Part shown: positions 23,270 to 35,294 of the stretch, piece by piece
How positions within the stretch are numbered: the first letter of the stretch is position 1
How the letters are laid out: every line of letters begins with the position of its first letter
From: Arachis hypogaea
Taxonomy: Eukaryota; Streptophyta; Magnoliopsida; Fabales; Fabaceae
DNA: 64,000 nt
Reading direction: 5' to 3'
Assembly (NCBI RefSeq): GCF_003086295.3
Contig: NC_092051.1
Span: 67,147,772-67,211,771, forward strand
The notes under the pieces: model-generated
What the model was told of the DNA's origin: nothing
Database searches by the model: none
Seen by the model: the letters and a program-made list of their open reading frames with translations, nothing else
Program-made: the position numbers and the translations under genes

Positions 23270-24337
23270 ATGGCGGACAACCATGACAACGATCACGATT
23301 CAGGTCTGAAGGATCGAACACCGCACAAAAACGCAAACGTCACGCTACAAGACACTCTGGAGACCAACCAAGACAAAGACTCACCAAATTCAGGGGCCAT
23401 AGAAGCACTCCTAGATCGCCTAAAACAACTGGAAAAAGAAACCCACCAACAAAGGGAAATCGGAAGAGATCTACAAAGAGAGATGCGGCGACGTCGGGAG
23501 TTGGAAGAAAAATTGCAGCAATTGGAAGCCAATCTCAAATCAAAAGTCCCTCGCGCTAATCTCGAGGAGAATTCACACAAAGAGCAAGACCCCTTCACTA
23601 GGGAAATCATGAAAACCAAAATTCCAAAAGACTTCAAACTCCCGGATATGGCTCTATATGACGGCACCACGGATCCTAACCACCATCTCAGTAACTTCAG
23701 AAGCAGAATGTATCTTACCGACGCCCCAGACGCTGTTCGCTATAAAGCCTTCCCAACAACTCTGACAAAGACAGCTATGCGGTTGTTCGACAACTTACCA
23801 CCAAAATCCATCTCAAGTTTCGACGACTTAGCTAAGAAATTCTTAGCCAGATTTTCCATTCAAAAGGATAAAGCTAAGCACGCCCCCAGTTTATTAGGAA
23901 TCAAATAAGGAGATCGGGAGAGCCTTCGCAACTACATGGAAAGATTCAACAAAACATGCATGGACATACAAAGTTTACCCACGGAAGCCGCAATCATGGG
24001 ACTCATCAACGGCCTACGAGAGGGACCTTTCAGCCAATCTATATCAAAAAAGTACCCGACTACCCTCGACGAAGTTCAGGAGAGAGCAGAAAAATATATC
24101 AATATGGAAGAAAACATTCGTCTAGGAGAGTCCTCAAAATCGGGAGCTTCCTACCGTGACAGAGACAAAGAATCCAAAAGGAAAGACGACAGACAAGGAG
24201 AGAAAATTAAGAAGTACCATAACTACATTCCTCTTAGGGCATCATTGGTCGAAATATATAAAGAAGTCTGCCACACGGAAGAAATCCCATGGTTATCACT
24301 ATCATCTTGGCAAACGCTAACCTACACCGGACATTAA
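23270..24337 (+). pseudogene. gag: Tat-type gag, interrupted
   Basis: ATG at 23270 (MADNHDNDHDSG) is the first in the frame after the PBS. A Glu/Arg-rich coiled coil (LERLEKE-like, about residues 60-105) leads into a retrotransposon gag core (IPKDFKLPDMALYDGTTDPN ... FDNLPPKSISSFDDLAKKFL). A TAA at 23906 replaces a codon in LLGIK.GDRESL; the same frame then resumes (NYMERFNKTCMDIQSLP) to 24337. The usual CCHC zinc knuckle and the gag-protease linker are not found: ICHTEEIP-like sequence joins almost directly to protease, in another frame. That indicates an internal deletion near 24285. Confidence 0.85.
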
Positions 24338-25460
24338 TAGACCAAGGGAGTTCTGCCGACATCTTATTCAAAACAGCCTTCGATAAGCTCGGCCTAGAAG
24401 AAAAAGAACTTAAAGCATATCCAAACAGTTTGTTCGGGTTAGGAGACACTCCGATCCGACCACTAGGATACATACCACTGCATACAACCTTTGGAAAAGG
24501 AGACCAATCAAGAACTCTCAAAATAGACTACATCGTAGTCAACGTAAGCTCAGCCTACAACGCTCTCATAGGTCGGACCACGCTCAACCAACTCGGTGCA
24601 ATAGTCTCGACCCCACACCTGTGCATAAAATTCCCAACTCCAAAAGGAATAGCTACAATAAAAGCAGACCAGAGGATGGCGCGTCGCTGTTACAACGAGA
24701 GCCTCAACCTCAGAGGCAAAGGAGAAGAGTTCCACACAATTGAGCTAGGCAGAGTTCAACGACGAAAGGAGTTCCATCCCCAACCAGAGGGCGAGATAGA
24801 AAAAATTCAGATCGGAAACACCTCGGAAAAAACAACTAATATCGGAACAATCCTCAAAGGAGATCTAAAAGAACTGCTAATACAATTTTTGCGAGATAAT
24901 GCCGACCTGTTTGCATGGAAAGCCGCAGACATGCCAGGTATAGACCCTAAGCTAATGTGTCACAAGTTGGCAGTCTATCCAGGATCTCGACCAGTACAAC
25001 AAAGACGAAGAAAGCTCGGGCCAGAGCGATCCCAGGCTGTGGAAGAGCAAGTGCAGGCACTATTGGAAGCTGGATTTATAAGAGAAGTCAAATACCCACT
25101 ATGGCTAGCCAACGTTGTCTTGGTGAAGAAATCAAACGGGAAGTGGCGAATGTGCACCGATTATACAGATCTCAACAAAGCTTGCCCAAAAGATCCATAC
25201 CCACTCCCGAGTATCGACGCCCTGGTAGACGCTTCCTCTGGGTATAAATATCTCTCATTTATGGATGCGTATTCAGGATACAACCAAATCCCCATGTACC
25301 CACCGGACCAGGAAAAGACTTCGTTCTTAATGCCAAAGGCAAACTACTGCTACATTGTAATGCCTTTCGGCCTTAATAACGCAGGAGCCACTTATCAAAG
25401 ATTGATGACTAAAGTCTTCTCGGAGCACATCGGGAAAATCATGGAAGTTTATGTGGACGA
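24289..25460 (+). pseudogene. pol: Tat-type protease and reverse transcriptase, 5' part
   Basis: Protease motif LIDQGSSADILF (Asp-Gln-Gly-Ser in place of the usual DSG), then the linker and RT. RT motifs seen: KWRMCTDYTDLNKACPKDPY, YLSFMDAYSGYNQIPM, VMPFGLNNAGATYQRLM and, at the end, EVYVDD. The frame is broken at 25460, where a solo LTR starts inside the codon after YVD. The ORF start is not a true initiation site; the protein would have been part of a gag-pol fusion or frameshift product. Confidence 0.9.
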
Positions 25461-27022
25461 TGATGAGCGGATATTTTATACGCTTTTTGGGGTTAATTTC
25501 ATATAGTTTTGAGTATGTTCTAGTTAGTTTTTAGTCTATTTTTATTAGTTTTTAGGAAAAATTCATATTTCTGGACTTTACTATGAGTTGTGTGTTTTTC
25601 TGTAATTTTAGGTATTTTTCTGGCTGAAATTGAAGGAGTTGAGCAAAAATCTGATTCAGGCTGAAAAAGGACTGCTGATGCTGTTGGATTCTGACCTCCC
25701 TGCACTCAAAGTGGATTTTCTGGAGCTACAGAACTCGAAATGGCGTGCTTCTAATTGTGTTGGAAAGTAGACATCCACGGCTTTCCAGCAATATATAATA
25801 GTCTATATTTTGCACAAGGATAGACGACGTAAACTGGCGTTCAACGCCAGTCCTCTGCCCAATTCTGGCGTCCAGCGCCAGAAAAGGATCAAAAGCTGGA
25901 GTTGAACGCCCAAACTGGCATAAAAACTGGCGTTCAACTCCACAAATGGCCTCTGCACGTGAATTGCTTATGTCTCAGCCCCAGCACACACCAAGTGGGC
26001 CCCAGCACACACCAAGTGGGCCCCAGAAGTGGATCTCTGCATCATCCATCATAGTTTATCCAATTTTTGTAAACCTAGGCTACTAGTTTAGTATTTAAAC
26101 AACTTTTAGAGACTTATTTTGTATCTCATGACACTTCAGATCTAAACTTTGTATTCTCTGATGGCATGAGTCTCTAAACCCCATTGTTGTGGGTGAGGAG
26201 CTCTGCTGTGTCTCGATGAATTAATGCAAGTATTTCTGTTTTCCATTCAAACACGCTTGTTCCTATCTAAGATGTTCATTCGCGCTTAACTGTGATGGAG
26301 GTGATGAGCTGTGACACTCATCACCTTCCTCAAATCATGAACGTGTGCCTGACAACCACCTCCGTTCTATATACGATTGAATGAGTATCTCTTAGATTCC
26401 TTAATCAGAATCTCCGTGGTATAAGCTAGAACTGATGGCAGCATTCATGAGAATCCGGAAAGTCTAAACCTTGTCTGTGGTATTCCGAGTAGGATTCAAG
26501 GATTGAATGACTGTGACGAGCTTCAAACTCTTGAAGGCTGGGCGTTAGTGACAGACGCAAAAGGATAGTAAATCCTATTCCAACCGGATCGAGAACCAAC
26601 CGGTGATTAGCCGTGCTGTGACAGAGCGCGTGAGCGTAGTTTTCACTGGGAGGACGGAAGGTAGCCATTGACAACGGTGATCCACCAACACACAGCTTGC
26701 CATAGGAGGGCGTGCGTGCGTGAATCAGAAGACAGAGGAAAGCAGAGATTCAGAAGACAAAGCATCTCCAAAACTCCAACATATTCTCCATTACTGCACA
26801 ACAAGTAATCTTTAATTTATGTTTTCTTGGTTATTCACAATTCAACTGATAAACATAATTGACTTCCTGACTAAGATTTACAAGATAACCATAGATTGCT
26901 TCAAACCAACAATCTCCGTGGGATTCGACCCTTACTCACGTGAGGTATTACTTGGACGACCCAGTGCACTTGCTGGTTAGTGGTACGCGTTGTGAAAAGT
27001 GTGATTCACAATTCGTGCACCA
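25461..27022 (+). mobile_element. Solo Athila-type LTR inside RT of the Tat element
   Basis: 1562 bp, TGATGAGCGG to TTCGTGCACCA, with GACGA at 25456-25460 and 27023-27027. Very similar in sequence and length to the LTRs of element I (1563 bp). It contains the shared core (about 25722-25810), CTGGCGTTCAACGCCAG palindromes (about 25830-25945) and TATTTAAA at 26092-26099. Removing it with one GACGA copy restores YVDD followed by MLIKMKS, the normal RT sequence. ORFs predicted inside it on either strand are by-products. Confidence 0.93.
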
Positions 27023-27027
27023 GACGA

Positions 27028-29551
27028 CATGCTAATTAAAATGAAAAGCAAACAGACACTGTTGACCGACCTAGCCCAAGTGTTTGACACCATCAGGAAA
27101 CATGGTATGCGACTCAATCCAGCCAAATGCACCTTCGCGGTAGAAGCAGGAAAATTCTTAGGCTTCATGCTCACACAACGGGGAATTGAAGCAAACCCAG
27201 ATAAATGCCAGGCCATATTAAACATGAAGAGCCCAACCTGCGTGAAAGAAGTACAGCAACTCAACGGGAGGTTGGCTGCCCTATCCCGATTCTTAGCAGG
27301 AGTTGCAATAAGATCTCTCCCCTTCTATGCAACTTTAAGAAAAGGAAAACAGTTCGAATGGACGACAGAGTGCGAACAAGCGTTCCAAGACTTTAATAAG
27401 TTCTTAGGACAGCCACCTATCCTATCCCGACCTCAAGAAGGAGAACCACTCATACTATATCTTGCAGTAGGAGAAAAGGCAGTAGCATCAGCATTGATCC
27501 GAGAAAGCGAAAACGGGCAACAACCCATCTACTTCATTAGCAAAGCACTACAGGGATCCGAGCTGAACTATCAGAAAATAGAAAAATTTGCCTACACTCT
27601 CGTCTTAACATCTCGGCGACTCCGCCCCTACTTCCAGGCCCACACCATCAAAGTTCGAACTAATCAGCCCTTAAAAGGAATACTACAGAAAACAGATTTA
27701 GCTGGTAGAATTCTACAATGGGCAGTCGAGCTGTCAGAATTCGACCTCCAATATGAAGCTCGGACCACCATCAAATCACAATACCTAGACGATTTTATCG
27801 CCGAGTTCATAGATGCCCTAGAGGCCCCCATAGAGTGGAATTTGTATGTGGATGGATCTTCAAACAAAACAGGAAGTGGCGCAGGAGTGATAATAGAAAG
27901 CAACTAGGGAGCCCAAGTTGAGCTTTCCCTCAAGTTCGGATTCCCGGCTTCAAATAACCAGGCAGAATACGAAGCGTTGCTAGCTGGCTTGAAACTGACT
28001 GAAGAAGTGGGAGCGCGAAAACTCAACATCTATAGTGATTCGCAAGTGGTCACATCACAGATAGCAGGGAGCTACGAAGCCAAAGATCCCATCATGAAAA
28101 TATACCTGGATAAAACCAAGCAACAGCTCGAACAATTCGGGGAATACAAGATCTGCCACATACCCCGTGAGCAAAATGCTCGAGCTGATGCACTCTCAAA
28201 GCTGGCTAGCACCAAACCAGGAGGCAATAATAGAAGCCTCATCCAGGAAATGCTACAGAACCCATCAATCTCGGAAACAGAAAAAGTCCTAAACATAACA
28301 GGCCAGGACCAAGACTGGATGATCCCCATAATCAACTACCTCAAGTCAGGAACGCTCCCCGCAGAAGAAAAGGAAGCAAAGAAGCTAAAAAGGGAAGCAC
28401 AATACTACACCATTATAAACAACAACCTGTACAAAAGAGGGATATCGGTGCCATTACTAAAGTGCGTGCCGACCTCCCACACCAGGGAAGTGCTAGAAGA
28501 GGTACACAGCGGCATCTGCGGCAGTCATGTCGGAGCGAGGGCTCTTGCCAAAAAGATACTCCGGGCAGGGTTTTACTGGCCAACTCTACAGAAAGAATCT
28601 ACAGAGTTCGTAAAGACATGTCCACCATGTCAGAAGCATGCCAACTTCCATATCGCCCCACCAGAAGAACTCATCAGTGTAACCGCACCTTGGCCTTTTG
28701 CGAAGTGGGGACCCGACCTTCTCGGCCCCTTTCCCCAGGGATCGGGGCAAGTTAAATTCCTCATAGTAGGGGTAGATCACTTCACAAAGTGGATCGAGGC
28801 AGAACCCTTAGCCAACGCCACTGCCCAAAGAAGCCGGAAGTTTTTATAAAGAAACATTGTCACAAGATTCGGGATCCCATATTCAATAACCACAGACAAT
28901 GGCACCCAATTCATAGATGCCGGCTTCAGAAAACTAGTATTCGACTTGATTATAAAGCACCAGTTTACCTCTGTCGAACACCCTCAAGCCAACGGACAGG
29001 CCGAAGCCGCCAATAAAGTCATATTAGCAGGGTTAAAACGAAGACTACAAGATGCAAAGGGAGCTTGGGCAGAGAAGCTTCCACAAGTCCTATGGGCCTA
29101 TCGAACAACGCCACATTCTACCACAAAGGAATCCCCATTTCGGTTAACATACGGAACGGAGGCAATGATTCCAGTAGAAATTGAGGAAGGATCGCACAGG
29201 GCAGTCCATTATAATGAGGGAGCAAACCCCCAACTTCAGAGGGAAGAACTCGACCTACTACCGGAGATCCAGGAAAGAGCTCGGATCAGGGAAGAAGCGC
29301 TAAAATGTCGAATGGCTTCTAGATATAACCAAAGGGTAGTACCAAGGAGTTTCGCTGAGAACGATCTCATCTTAATCCGAAACGACATAGGAACAACTCG
29401 ACCCGGAGAGGGAAAACTAGCAGCCAATTGGAAAGGACCATACCGGGTCACAGAAGTACTCGGGAAGGGCTACTACAGAATATCCGAACTCGACAGACGG
29501 GAGCTTCCAAGGTCATGGCATGCTTGCAACCTAAGAAGGTACTACAGTTAG
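27028..29551 (+). pseudogene. pol: Tat-type RT end, RNase H, second RNase H and integrase
   Basis: One frame from 27029 to 29551 with two stops (TAG at 27905, TAA at 28847). First comes the RT end (GMRLNPAKCTFAVEAGKFLGF) with a degenerate gypsy-type RNase H (ILYLAVGEKAVASAL). A second, archaeal-type RNase H follows (NLYVDGSSNKTGSGAGVII, NNQAEYEALLAGL, IYSDSQVV, NARADALSKLA) and contains the first stop. Integrase has an HHCC zinc finger (VHSGICGSHVGARAL ... CPPCQKH). Its DDE residues lie in GPDLLGPFP, TTDNGTQF and HPQANGQAE. The C-terminal GKGYYRISELD stretch ends near LRRYYS. The double RNase H is the main reason for the Tat assignment. Confidence 0.9.
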
Positions 29552-30090
29552 AAAGGGTAAAGGATCTCACCAGTGGATGCGCTCTTTTTCCTGAAAAGTT
29601 TTTTTTTAATGAGGCACCAGGTCGAGACCCAGACCCAACTTAAGAGGATGAGAAAAATCCCACATGTATATATTTGCATTTTTCTTTGAATAAAATATTA
29701 CCTAGGTATTCTACAAAGATTTCAAGACGCATTATTCTGAAGCATTCATCGTCCGATTATAAAGCTACAGGTCGGCAAAAAGTGAAAAACAATTTCACTG
29801 CACGACCACGATAAAGAGAAATCGTCCAATAAAGGTGAAAACGCGATTCACCCAAAGGACGAGCTCGATATGCCAACCACTTTCTACAAATCGGCAAAAA
29901 TGAACACAGAATAGTGTAAGAAGTTATTGAAAGCAATCTAAAAAGAACCTGACAAGGTCTTACGGATAGCTAATATAAATAACTTAAAGAGACTGGCCGA
30001 CATCAAAAAGTCGGATCAAGTCAACCCAAGTTATCAGCGAATCCCTGGAAAGAGGTCTGGCCAACCCTATTAAAGAGGAATTGCTATAAC
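29552..30090. other. Tat-type 3' noncoding segment
   Basis: No gene seen. Short open frames end soon. GTCGGCAAAAAGTG and ATCGGCAAAAATG-like phrases recur, and the segment leads into the tandem repeats. Confidence 0.6.
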
Positions 30091-30725
30091 TTAGAAGAGA
30101 TCGACCTAACGAAGTCGGTCCCCTACGAAAACAAGTTATAAAAGTAATCCCTGAAAGAGACCTGACAAAGGTCCAAGAAAGAGGATTACAAAATAACTTA
30201 GAAGAGATTGACCTAACGAAGTCGGTCCCCTACAAAAACAAGTTATAAAAGTAATCCCTAAAAGAGACCTGACAAAGGTCCAAGAAAGAGGATTACAAAA
30301 TAACTTAGAAGAGATCGACCTAACGAAGTCGACCTCCTACAAAAGACAAGTTATAAAAGTAATCCCTGAAAGAGACCTGACAAAGGTCCAAGAAAGAGGA
30401 TTACAAAATAACTTAGAAGAGATCGACCTAACAAAGTCGGTCCCCTACAAAAACAAGTTATAAAAGTAATCCCTGAAAGAGACCTGACAAAGGTCCAAGA
30501 AAGAGGATTACAAAATAACTTAGAAGAGATCGACCTAACGAGGTCGGTCCCCTACAAAAACAAGTTATAAAAGTAATCCCTGAAAGAGACCTAACAAGGG
30601 TCCAAGAAAGAGGATTACGAAATAACTTAGACAAGATCGACCTAACTAAGTCGACCTCCTACAAAAGACAAGTAATCCCCGAAAGAGACCTCCCGAAGGT
30701 CCAAGAAAGAGGATTACAAAAAGGA
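30091..30725 (+). repeat. 107-bp tandem repeat, about six copies
   Basis: TTAGAAGAGA recurs at 30091, 30198, 30305, 30413, 30520 and (as TTAGACAAGA) 30627: steps of 107, 107, 108, 107 and 107. Each unit holds TCGACCTAACGAAGTCGGTC, GTTATAAAAGTAATCCC and AGGTCCAAGAAAGAGGATTA. The last copy is shortened. Amplified tandem repeats between integrase and the 3' LTR are known from Tat-lineage elements such as Retand. Confidence 0.93.
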
Positions 30726-31142
30726 GTCTATCAGGGGACCAACGCAAAGAAGTCGGTCACAAGGCACTAAAAAACACACGCAAAGCAAAAAAACCAAATT
30801 AGACCCCTACAGCTACAAAGAGTCAAAAACTCAAGAAGTTCAAATTGGGAAAGTTCAACAATCTGCAGGTTTTATATAAAATTATAAAGGCCTCGAAGGA
30901 CCACCAACACTTACTACCCAAAGGGTAGCAAGCTACTTGTCTGTTTTTAAAAGTAATAAAAGTTGCTAGGAAAGCAACTAAGAAGAGTCAACATCTAAAT
31001 AAAGAGTTCAAAAGGCCAAAAAATCGGGCCATCTACATAAAAGTTACAAAAAGTTTCCACAAAATGCCCACAAGCCGGGCCAACTACAAATCAACAGGCA
31101 TCAGAAGTTTTCTCGGCACCATTAGGAGCTTTCTTCGCGGCA

Positions 31143-32990
31143 TCAAGACCAGGGGAAGGAGGGCGAGCTTGAAGTCAGGATCTGGCAATCCAAGTCAGGC
31201 ACAGCAGGAGGAGCGGAAGAAGTCGGCGCCTTGGTGGAAGACACGAGGGGAGGAACAACTTCATCATCATCACCCTCATCATCAGGGACAATTTTGCCAT
31301 CTCGGACAACATTATCCAAACTGAAAAGGGTGAGATCGGCCTCAGGAGCAATGATCCGGACTTGTTCTTTCAAGTTCTCGTAAGCAGCAGTTACGCTACC
31401 AACAAGATGACCCTGGAGGTCGGCATAATCCTCCCGGGCGTTGTCCAGCTCTTCCCTCAAGCGCCTCCCCTCCCTATAGGATGTCACATAGCTTTCCTTG
31501 TGCATCATGGCTGCATCCTCAGCCAACCTCAAGGAAGCAGCCAGCGACTCAGAGCTCGCCTTCTCATTCTCGAGGTCCTTCTCCAACTTGGCCACCTTCA
31601 CCTCGAGCTCCTCCTTCAACCCCTTCATCCGGTCGAACTCCCGTTTCGCCTCCTCCATAAATGCCTTAGTAGCATGAAGAGGAAGGTTCTGAGCAGTTCG
31701 ATGAATCGCAGCCGCCAGATAGGCCATCCTCACATGATTCTGAGCCATAAACTCCAAATGATGAAGAATGGACACATCATCCATGGGAATGGTACCATAT
31801 GGCTCAATCTGTTGATCTATAAATTCAATAGCGTTGAAGTTAGGAGCATTGAGATCAAAGGGCTCGGAAGTCTTTTGCTTTTTACTTGGAGGAACAATGG
31901 GTGGAACAGCAGAAGAAGAAGGGGGATCCACCAAACGGACTCGGGGTATCGGGATCGTCTTCTTCACCGCGGGAGAGCTCGGCACGGCCGGCTTCTCACG
32001 AGGCTGAGAAGACCCCTCCCCAGCAGCCCTGGCCGCAACATTCCTGGCAGCAGTCGCCTTCTGTGCCCTTTTAAAAGCTTTCATAGACTCATTGTTCTTC
32101 ATTGCCTCTGCAAATAAAATAGAAGTCAAGCTACAAATCAAACAAGTCGAAAATACAGCTACAAGCATCATAAGACAAACAGCAAAGGAAACACAAGATA
32201 CCCAGTTCAGATTGAAGAAGAGAAGGGTTGGTTAGAAATTTCTTTGTGTCAAGATGGGGAGGCTGACCCCAACGCTCCTCTAAAACAGTCACAAAGGCTC
32301 GCTCAGCCTCATCCAACATGTCCCAAGAGTACCTAGAGACCCTAACATACTTTTGCCACTCTAGGGGAAAGGCGGGCTCATCATTTTCATCCAAGAAAAA
32401 GGGCCGAGATCCTTCAACAGCTCGGACCTTGAAGAAATAGTTTTTAAAATCCCGAAACGATTCGTCAAACATGGAAAAAACTTTCTTTCCTCGGGTAGAA
32501 CGGAAGGAGACCCAGCTGACTTCTTTTTCACCACACCAGGCTTAGTCAAGACAAACAAATAGAAAAAGAGAGATTGGAAAGCAAGAATACCAAAACTATT
32601 ACACAACAATTGAAAGATTTTAATAAAACCCCAGGAGTTGGGGTGAAGTTGAGAAGGGGAAAAATTACAAGACCATAACAGGTCAATTTCAAATGGAGTA
32701 AAGGGAAGAGTAACTCCGAGTTGACCAAAGAAAAAATTGTAAGCATAAAAGAAAGGGCGATTGTCAACAACTCGACTCGAGAAACAGACTCTCTCATCAG
32801 AGGAAGGAGGAACAAGCTCATAATTCTTCTCATCACCAGAGTTACTACAGACGCTGTGAAACTGCCTAAGCTGAGAACAAAACTCAGAATCAACCAGTGA
32901 GACACACATGAGAACCATGGAGTCCACCCAATCGGCCATACCCGCAGGGACCTGGGAAGGCGTCGCTACGATGTTATTTCGGGAAGACAT
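31143..32990 (-). pseudogene. Antisense ORF of Tat-type element, with intron
   Basis: On the strand opposite gag-pol. It starts MSSRNNIVATPSQVPAG at 32990. The N-terminal region has the look of the putative gypsy-type transposon domain (PF04195 by recall), with LPFTPFEIDLLWSCNFSPSQ and FFKVRAVEG. A 94-nt GT...AG intron (32108-32201) joins LQSEL to EAMKNNESMK in frame. The C-terminal exon has a Pro/Ser-rich linker and a long coiled coil (about 31300-31640, KLEKDLENEKASSESLAASL). One frameshift near 32505, between KKKSA and WVSFRST, breaks it. Function unknown; the Tat lineage is known for such antisense ORFs. Confidence 0.75.
32108..32201 (-). other. Predicted intron in antisense ORF
   Basis: The minus strand reads CTGG|GTATCTTGTG ... 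TTATTTGCAG|AGGCAATG. Splicing joins the two coding frames exactly (Leu-Glu-Ala-Met across the junction). Without it the reading frame runs into a stop after CSCIFDLFDL. Confidence 0.65.
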
Positions 32991-34122
32991 GAGGTCAACT
33001 AAGATCCTACAAAAGAAAAGAAGAGCGGATTACTCAAAAAACATCTCGGGCACGGGTCAAAACATCTCAACGGACGGATAAACAAAAGGAAAACCCCAAG
33101 ACTAAAGCCAAAAAGTCCTGGGCATCCTTTGGAGGCAATAACAAAGCAAGATTTCTAGGAAAAACCTACACCCCAATATCTCTCAAAACAAGGAAAGAAG
33201 ACCTAAAGCAGCCAGCATTTCGTCCATCAAGTTAAAAAATGCAAAGTCATCAAAGCAACTATCTTTCTACAGTCTACCAGCGAAAGCACTGTCAACGTCA
33301 ACAATGCCAAACAGAAAACCATCAAAAAGCAGAGAAATAGCAAAGACGCAAACTTTGTCGAAATCAAGCAAAAAATCATCAGCAGAGAACAAGCACCAAC
33401 ATCGAACACTCTCAAAATCGTCAAAGGAGCAACCTTTTTCAGAATCAAACAAAGTCATCATTCCAAAGCTTCAAATACAAAAGCATTCACAAAACATGCA
33501 AAGTTCTTAAAGTATCAAGAAACAGAGGGAGAAACTACAAGACACACAATGATCAGCAAAAAAGATAGAAAAACCCAAACTTTCTCAAAACAGACACAAA
33601 AATGGCATAGAGAAAGATAGAAAGAAAAATCGAACCTGGAGAAATAGAAGAAAGACTGTAAAAGAAAGCCGAAGAGCAGAAGCAAAACTACCCCCCTCGA
33701 AGCAGAAATTACGAAGATAGAAGGAGAAATCTGGAAATCGCCCCTTTCCCACAGAAAGCAGTAACAGAACAGGCGTTGCAGGAGAAATTGCGAAAGAAAC
33801 AGAAAATGAGATAGTAGAGGGAAAAGTTACGAAGAGGAGCAAAGAAGAGAAACCATTTTTTGATTAAGAATTTCAAAAATAAAAGCCAAGAGAGAACGAG
33901 GGTAATTAATAACCAATTAATGAAGGCATTAAACCCTCTCACATTCCCAAGAACAAAGCGCTGATATAAAAGCGCGCGTTTTTAGAGGAAAATGTTCTAC
34001 ATTCAAAAAGCTCTACGTAGAAAGGAATCGACAAAAGTGCTCGAGTTCGGCTTCACTGTAAAGAAAGTTCGAAGTCAAGAAATTCGACTTCAAAGCAGAA
34101 GACCGAACTCAAGCAGGGGCAC
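32991..34122. other. Tat-type segment between antisense ORF and 3' LTR
   Basis: No gene I can support; small ORFs are low-complexity (Phe/Ser/Leu on the minus strand). It should hold the antisense ORF promoter. AGCAGGGGCAC at 34112-34122 abuts the 3' LTR and is the likely polypurine tract. Confidence 0.5.
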
Positions 34123-34663
34123 TGTTCATACCCTGGGTCGAGCTATCTGACCTGGGATGATCGACGACAAAGCGACCGACCTCTTCAGGTCAAGCGGACC
34201 GACTTCTTCTTAAAGAACTCGACCAAGTTGACAGGAAAGCCCATAAAGGGCCCAAGTAGAGGAACACGACCCAAGTCCAAAGGCCGTCCAAGCCTATAAG
34301 AGATAAGGGCGGTTCCTTTGAAGATAAGCTGACCTCAACTCAAAGATAAAGATAAGATAAGATAACTAACTTATCTTATCTAGAAAGGTCACTCTACAGC
34401 TACTATAAATACACTGGAGCACCCAGGTATAACTCATACTCTGATTCTACAATAAACCTGCTTAATACCCGTGCTAACTTAAGCATCGGAGTCTCTTGCA
34501 GGTACCCCCCACCCTCCGGTGACCAAGGATCAGAAGTGCAGCCAGTCCAACAAGTCGGACACAACAGCTCCGGCCGCCACCAACCAGCCGGACACGTCAT
34601 CTCCGACCAGTACAGAAGATCTCATCCGAGATCGGCCTACAGTTTCAGGTAACCCACGGAACA
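34123..34663 (+). mobile_element. 3' LTR of Tat-type element
   Basis: 541 bp, same ends as the 5' LTR; TATAAATA at 34404-34411 and AATAAA at 34451-34456. The following CTTTC is the target duplication. Confidence 0.92.
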
Positions 34664-35294
34664 CTTTCCTTTCTGTTTCATTTTCCTTCCTCTGCAATTT
34701 CCTTTCTGTTTTGATCAAGAGAGCAATTGAGTTCTTGGCTTTCTTTCTATTTTTATTACTTCATTGAAATTGTTAATTTCTCTTTGAGATTTCAAAATTG
34801 ATCTAAGTCTTCATGCTGATTTCCTCTTCTGCTATTTTACTTTTCTGCAACTACATATTTCAGTTTACATTGAGCTTGAATTTGAATCTTCTGTTCCATT
34901 TACCTTGAATTTAATTTTCCTGCAAATTTAATTTCCCTGCAATTGTTCTAAGCTTTGATCTACTGCTTCATTGATCTTCTAGTACCCAGCCCCCATTTAC
35001 ATTTGATGCAATTTACATTTCTTATTCTTTAAGCTTCAGTCAATTTACATTTTGTTCTTTACTTTCACTGCAATTTACCTTCTGCAACTTTAAATTCTCT
35101 GCACTTTACATTCTATTATCAAATTTTCACTCAATTCACCAATGTTAGCTTAACTAAACTAATCACCCACTAAAGTTGCTTGATCCATCAATCTATGTGG
35201 GATCGTCCTCACTCTAAGTGAGTTTTACTACTTGATGCGACCCGGTACACTTGCCGGTGATGTTTTGTGTGTGAAATCAGATTTCCACACATCA

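Larger units (their letters stand above)
22688..34663 (+). mobile_element. Tat-type Ty3/gypsy element, inactive
   Basis: Direct LTRs of 541 bp each (22688-23228 and 34123-34663) and CTTTC on both sides (22683-22687 and 34664-34668). About a dozen LTR differences seen by eye (near 2 %) make it older than the element at 15984-21687. Order: LTR, tRNA-Asp PBS, gag, PR, RT, RNase H, second RNase H, integrase, 107-bp tandem repeats, antisense ORF, purine-rich tract, LTR. Two RNase H domains plus a 3' antisense ORF are traits of the Tat lineage (Retand/Ogre relatives). It is split by a solo Athila-type LTR; without it the element is about 10.4 kb. Confidence 0.93.
15550..35294 (+). mobile_element. 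Solo LTR, family X, second copy, split by two elements
   Basis: Starts TGATGACATGTCATC and ends TTTCCACACATCA, with GATGC on both sides (15545-15549 and 35295-35299). Only about 2.1 kb is its own sequence: 15550-15983, 21693-22687 and 34669-35294. The rest is the minus-strand non-autonomous element and the Tat-type element. It shares the GGCACGCTTTGAAG region, the 24-bp palindrome and the GATGCGACCCGGTACACTTG 3' end with the LTR at 6243-10093. The segment 21693-22687 has GAGCGCTACGTT-type patches and no gene. Confidence 0.85.

Noticed and set aside
26426..26674. Minus-strand ORFs in Athila-type LTRs (also 49793-50071, 59115-59393 and 48888-49363)
   Set aside because: They recur in every LTR copy only because the LTRs are homologous; they overlap the promoter and have no domain or start context.
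30091..30725. CRISPR-like array
   Set aside because: Continuous 107-bp tandem repeat without distinct spacers, inside a plant retrotransposon.
31362..32117. Plus-strand ORF of 251 codons
   Set aside because: It is the complement of the antisense ORF, which has family-like sequence, a coiled coil and a frame-restoring intron.
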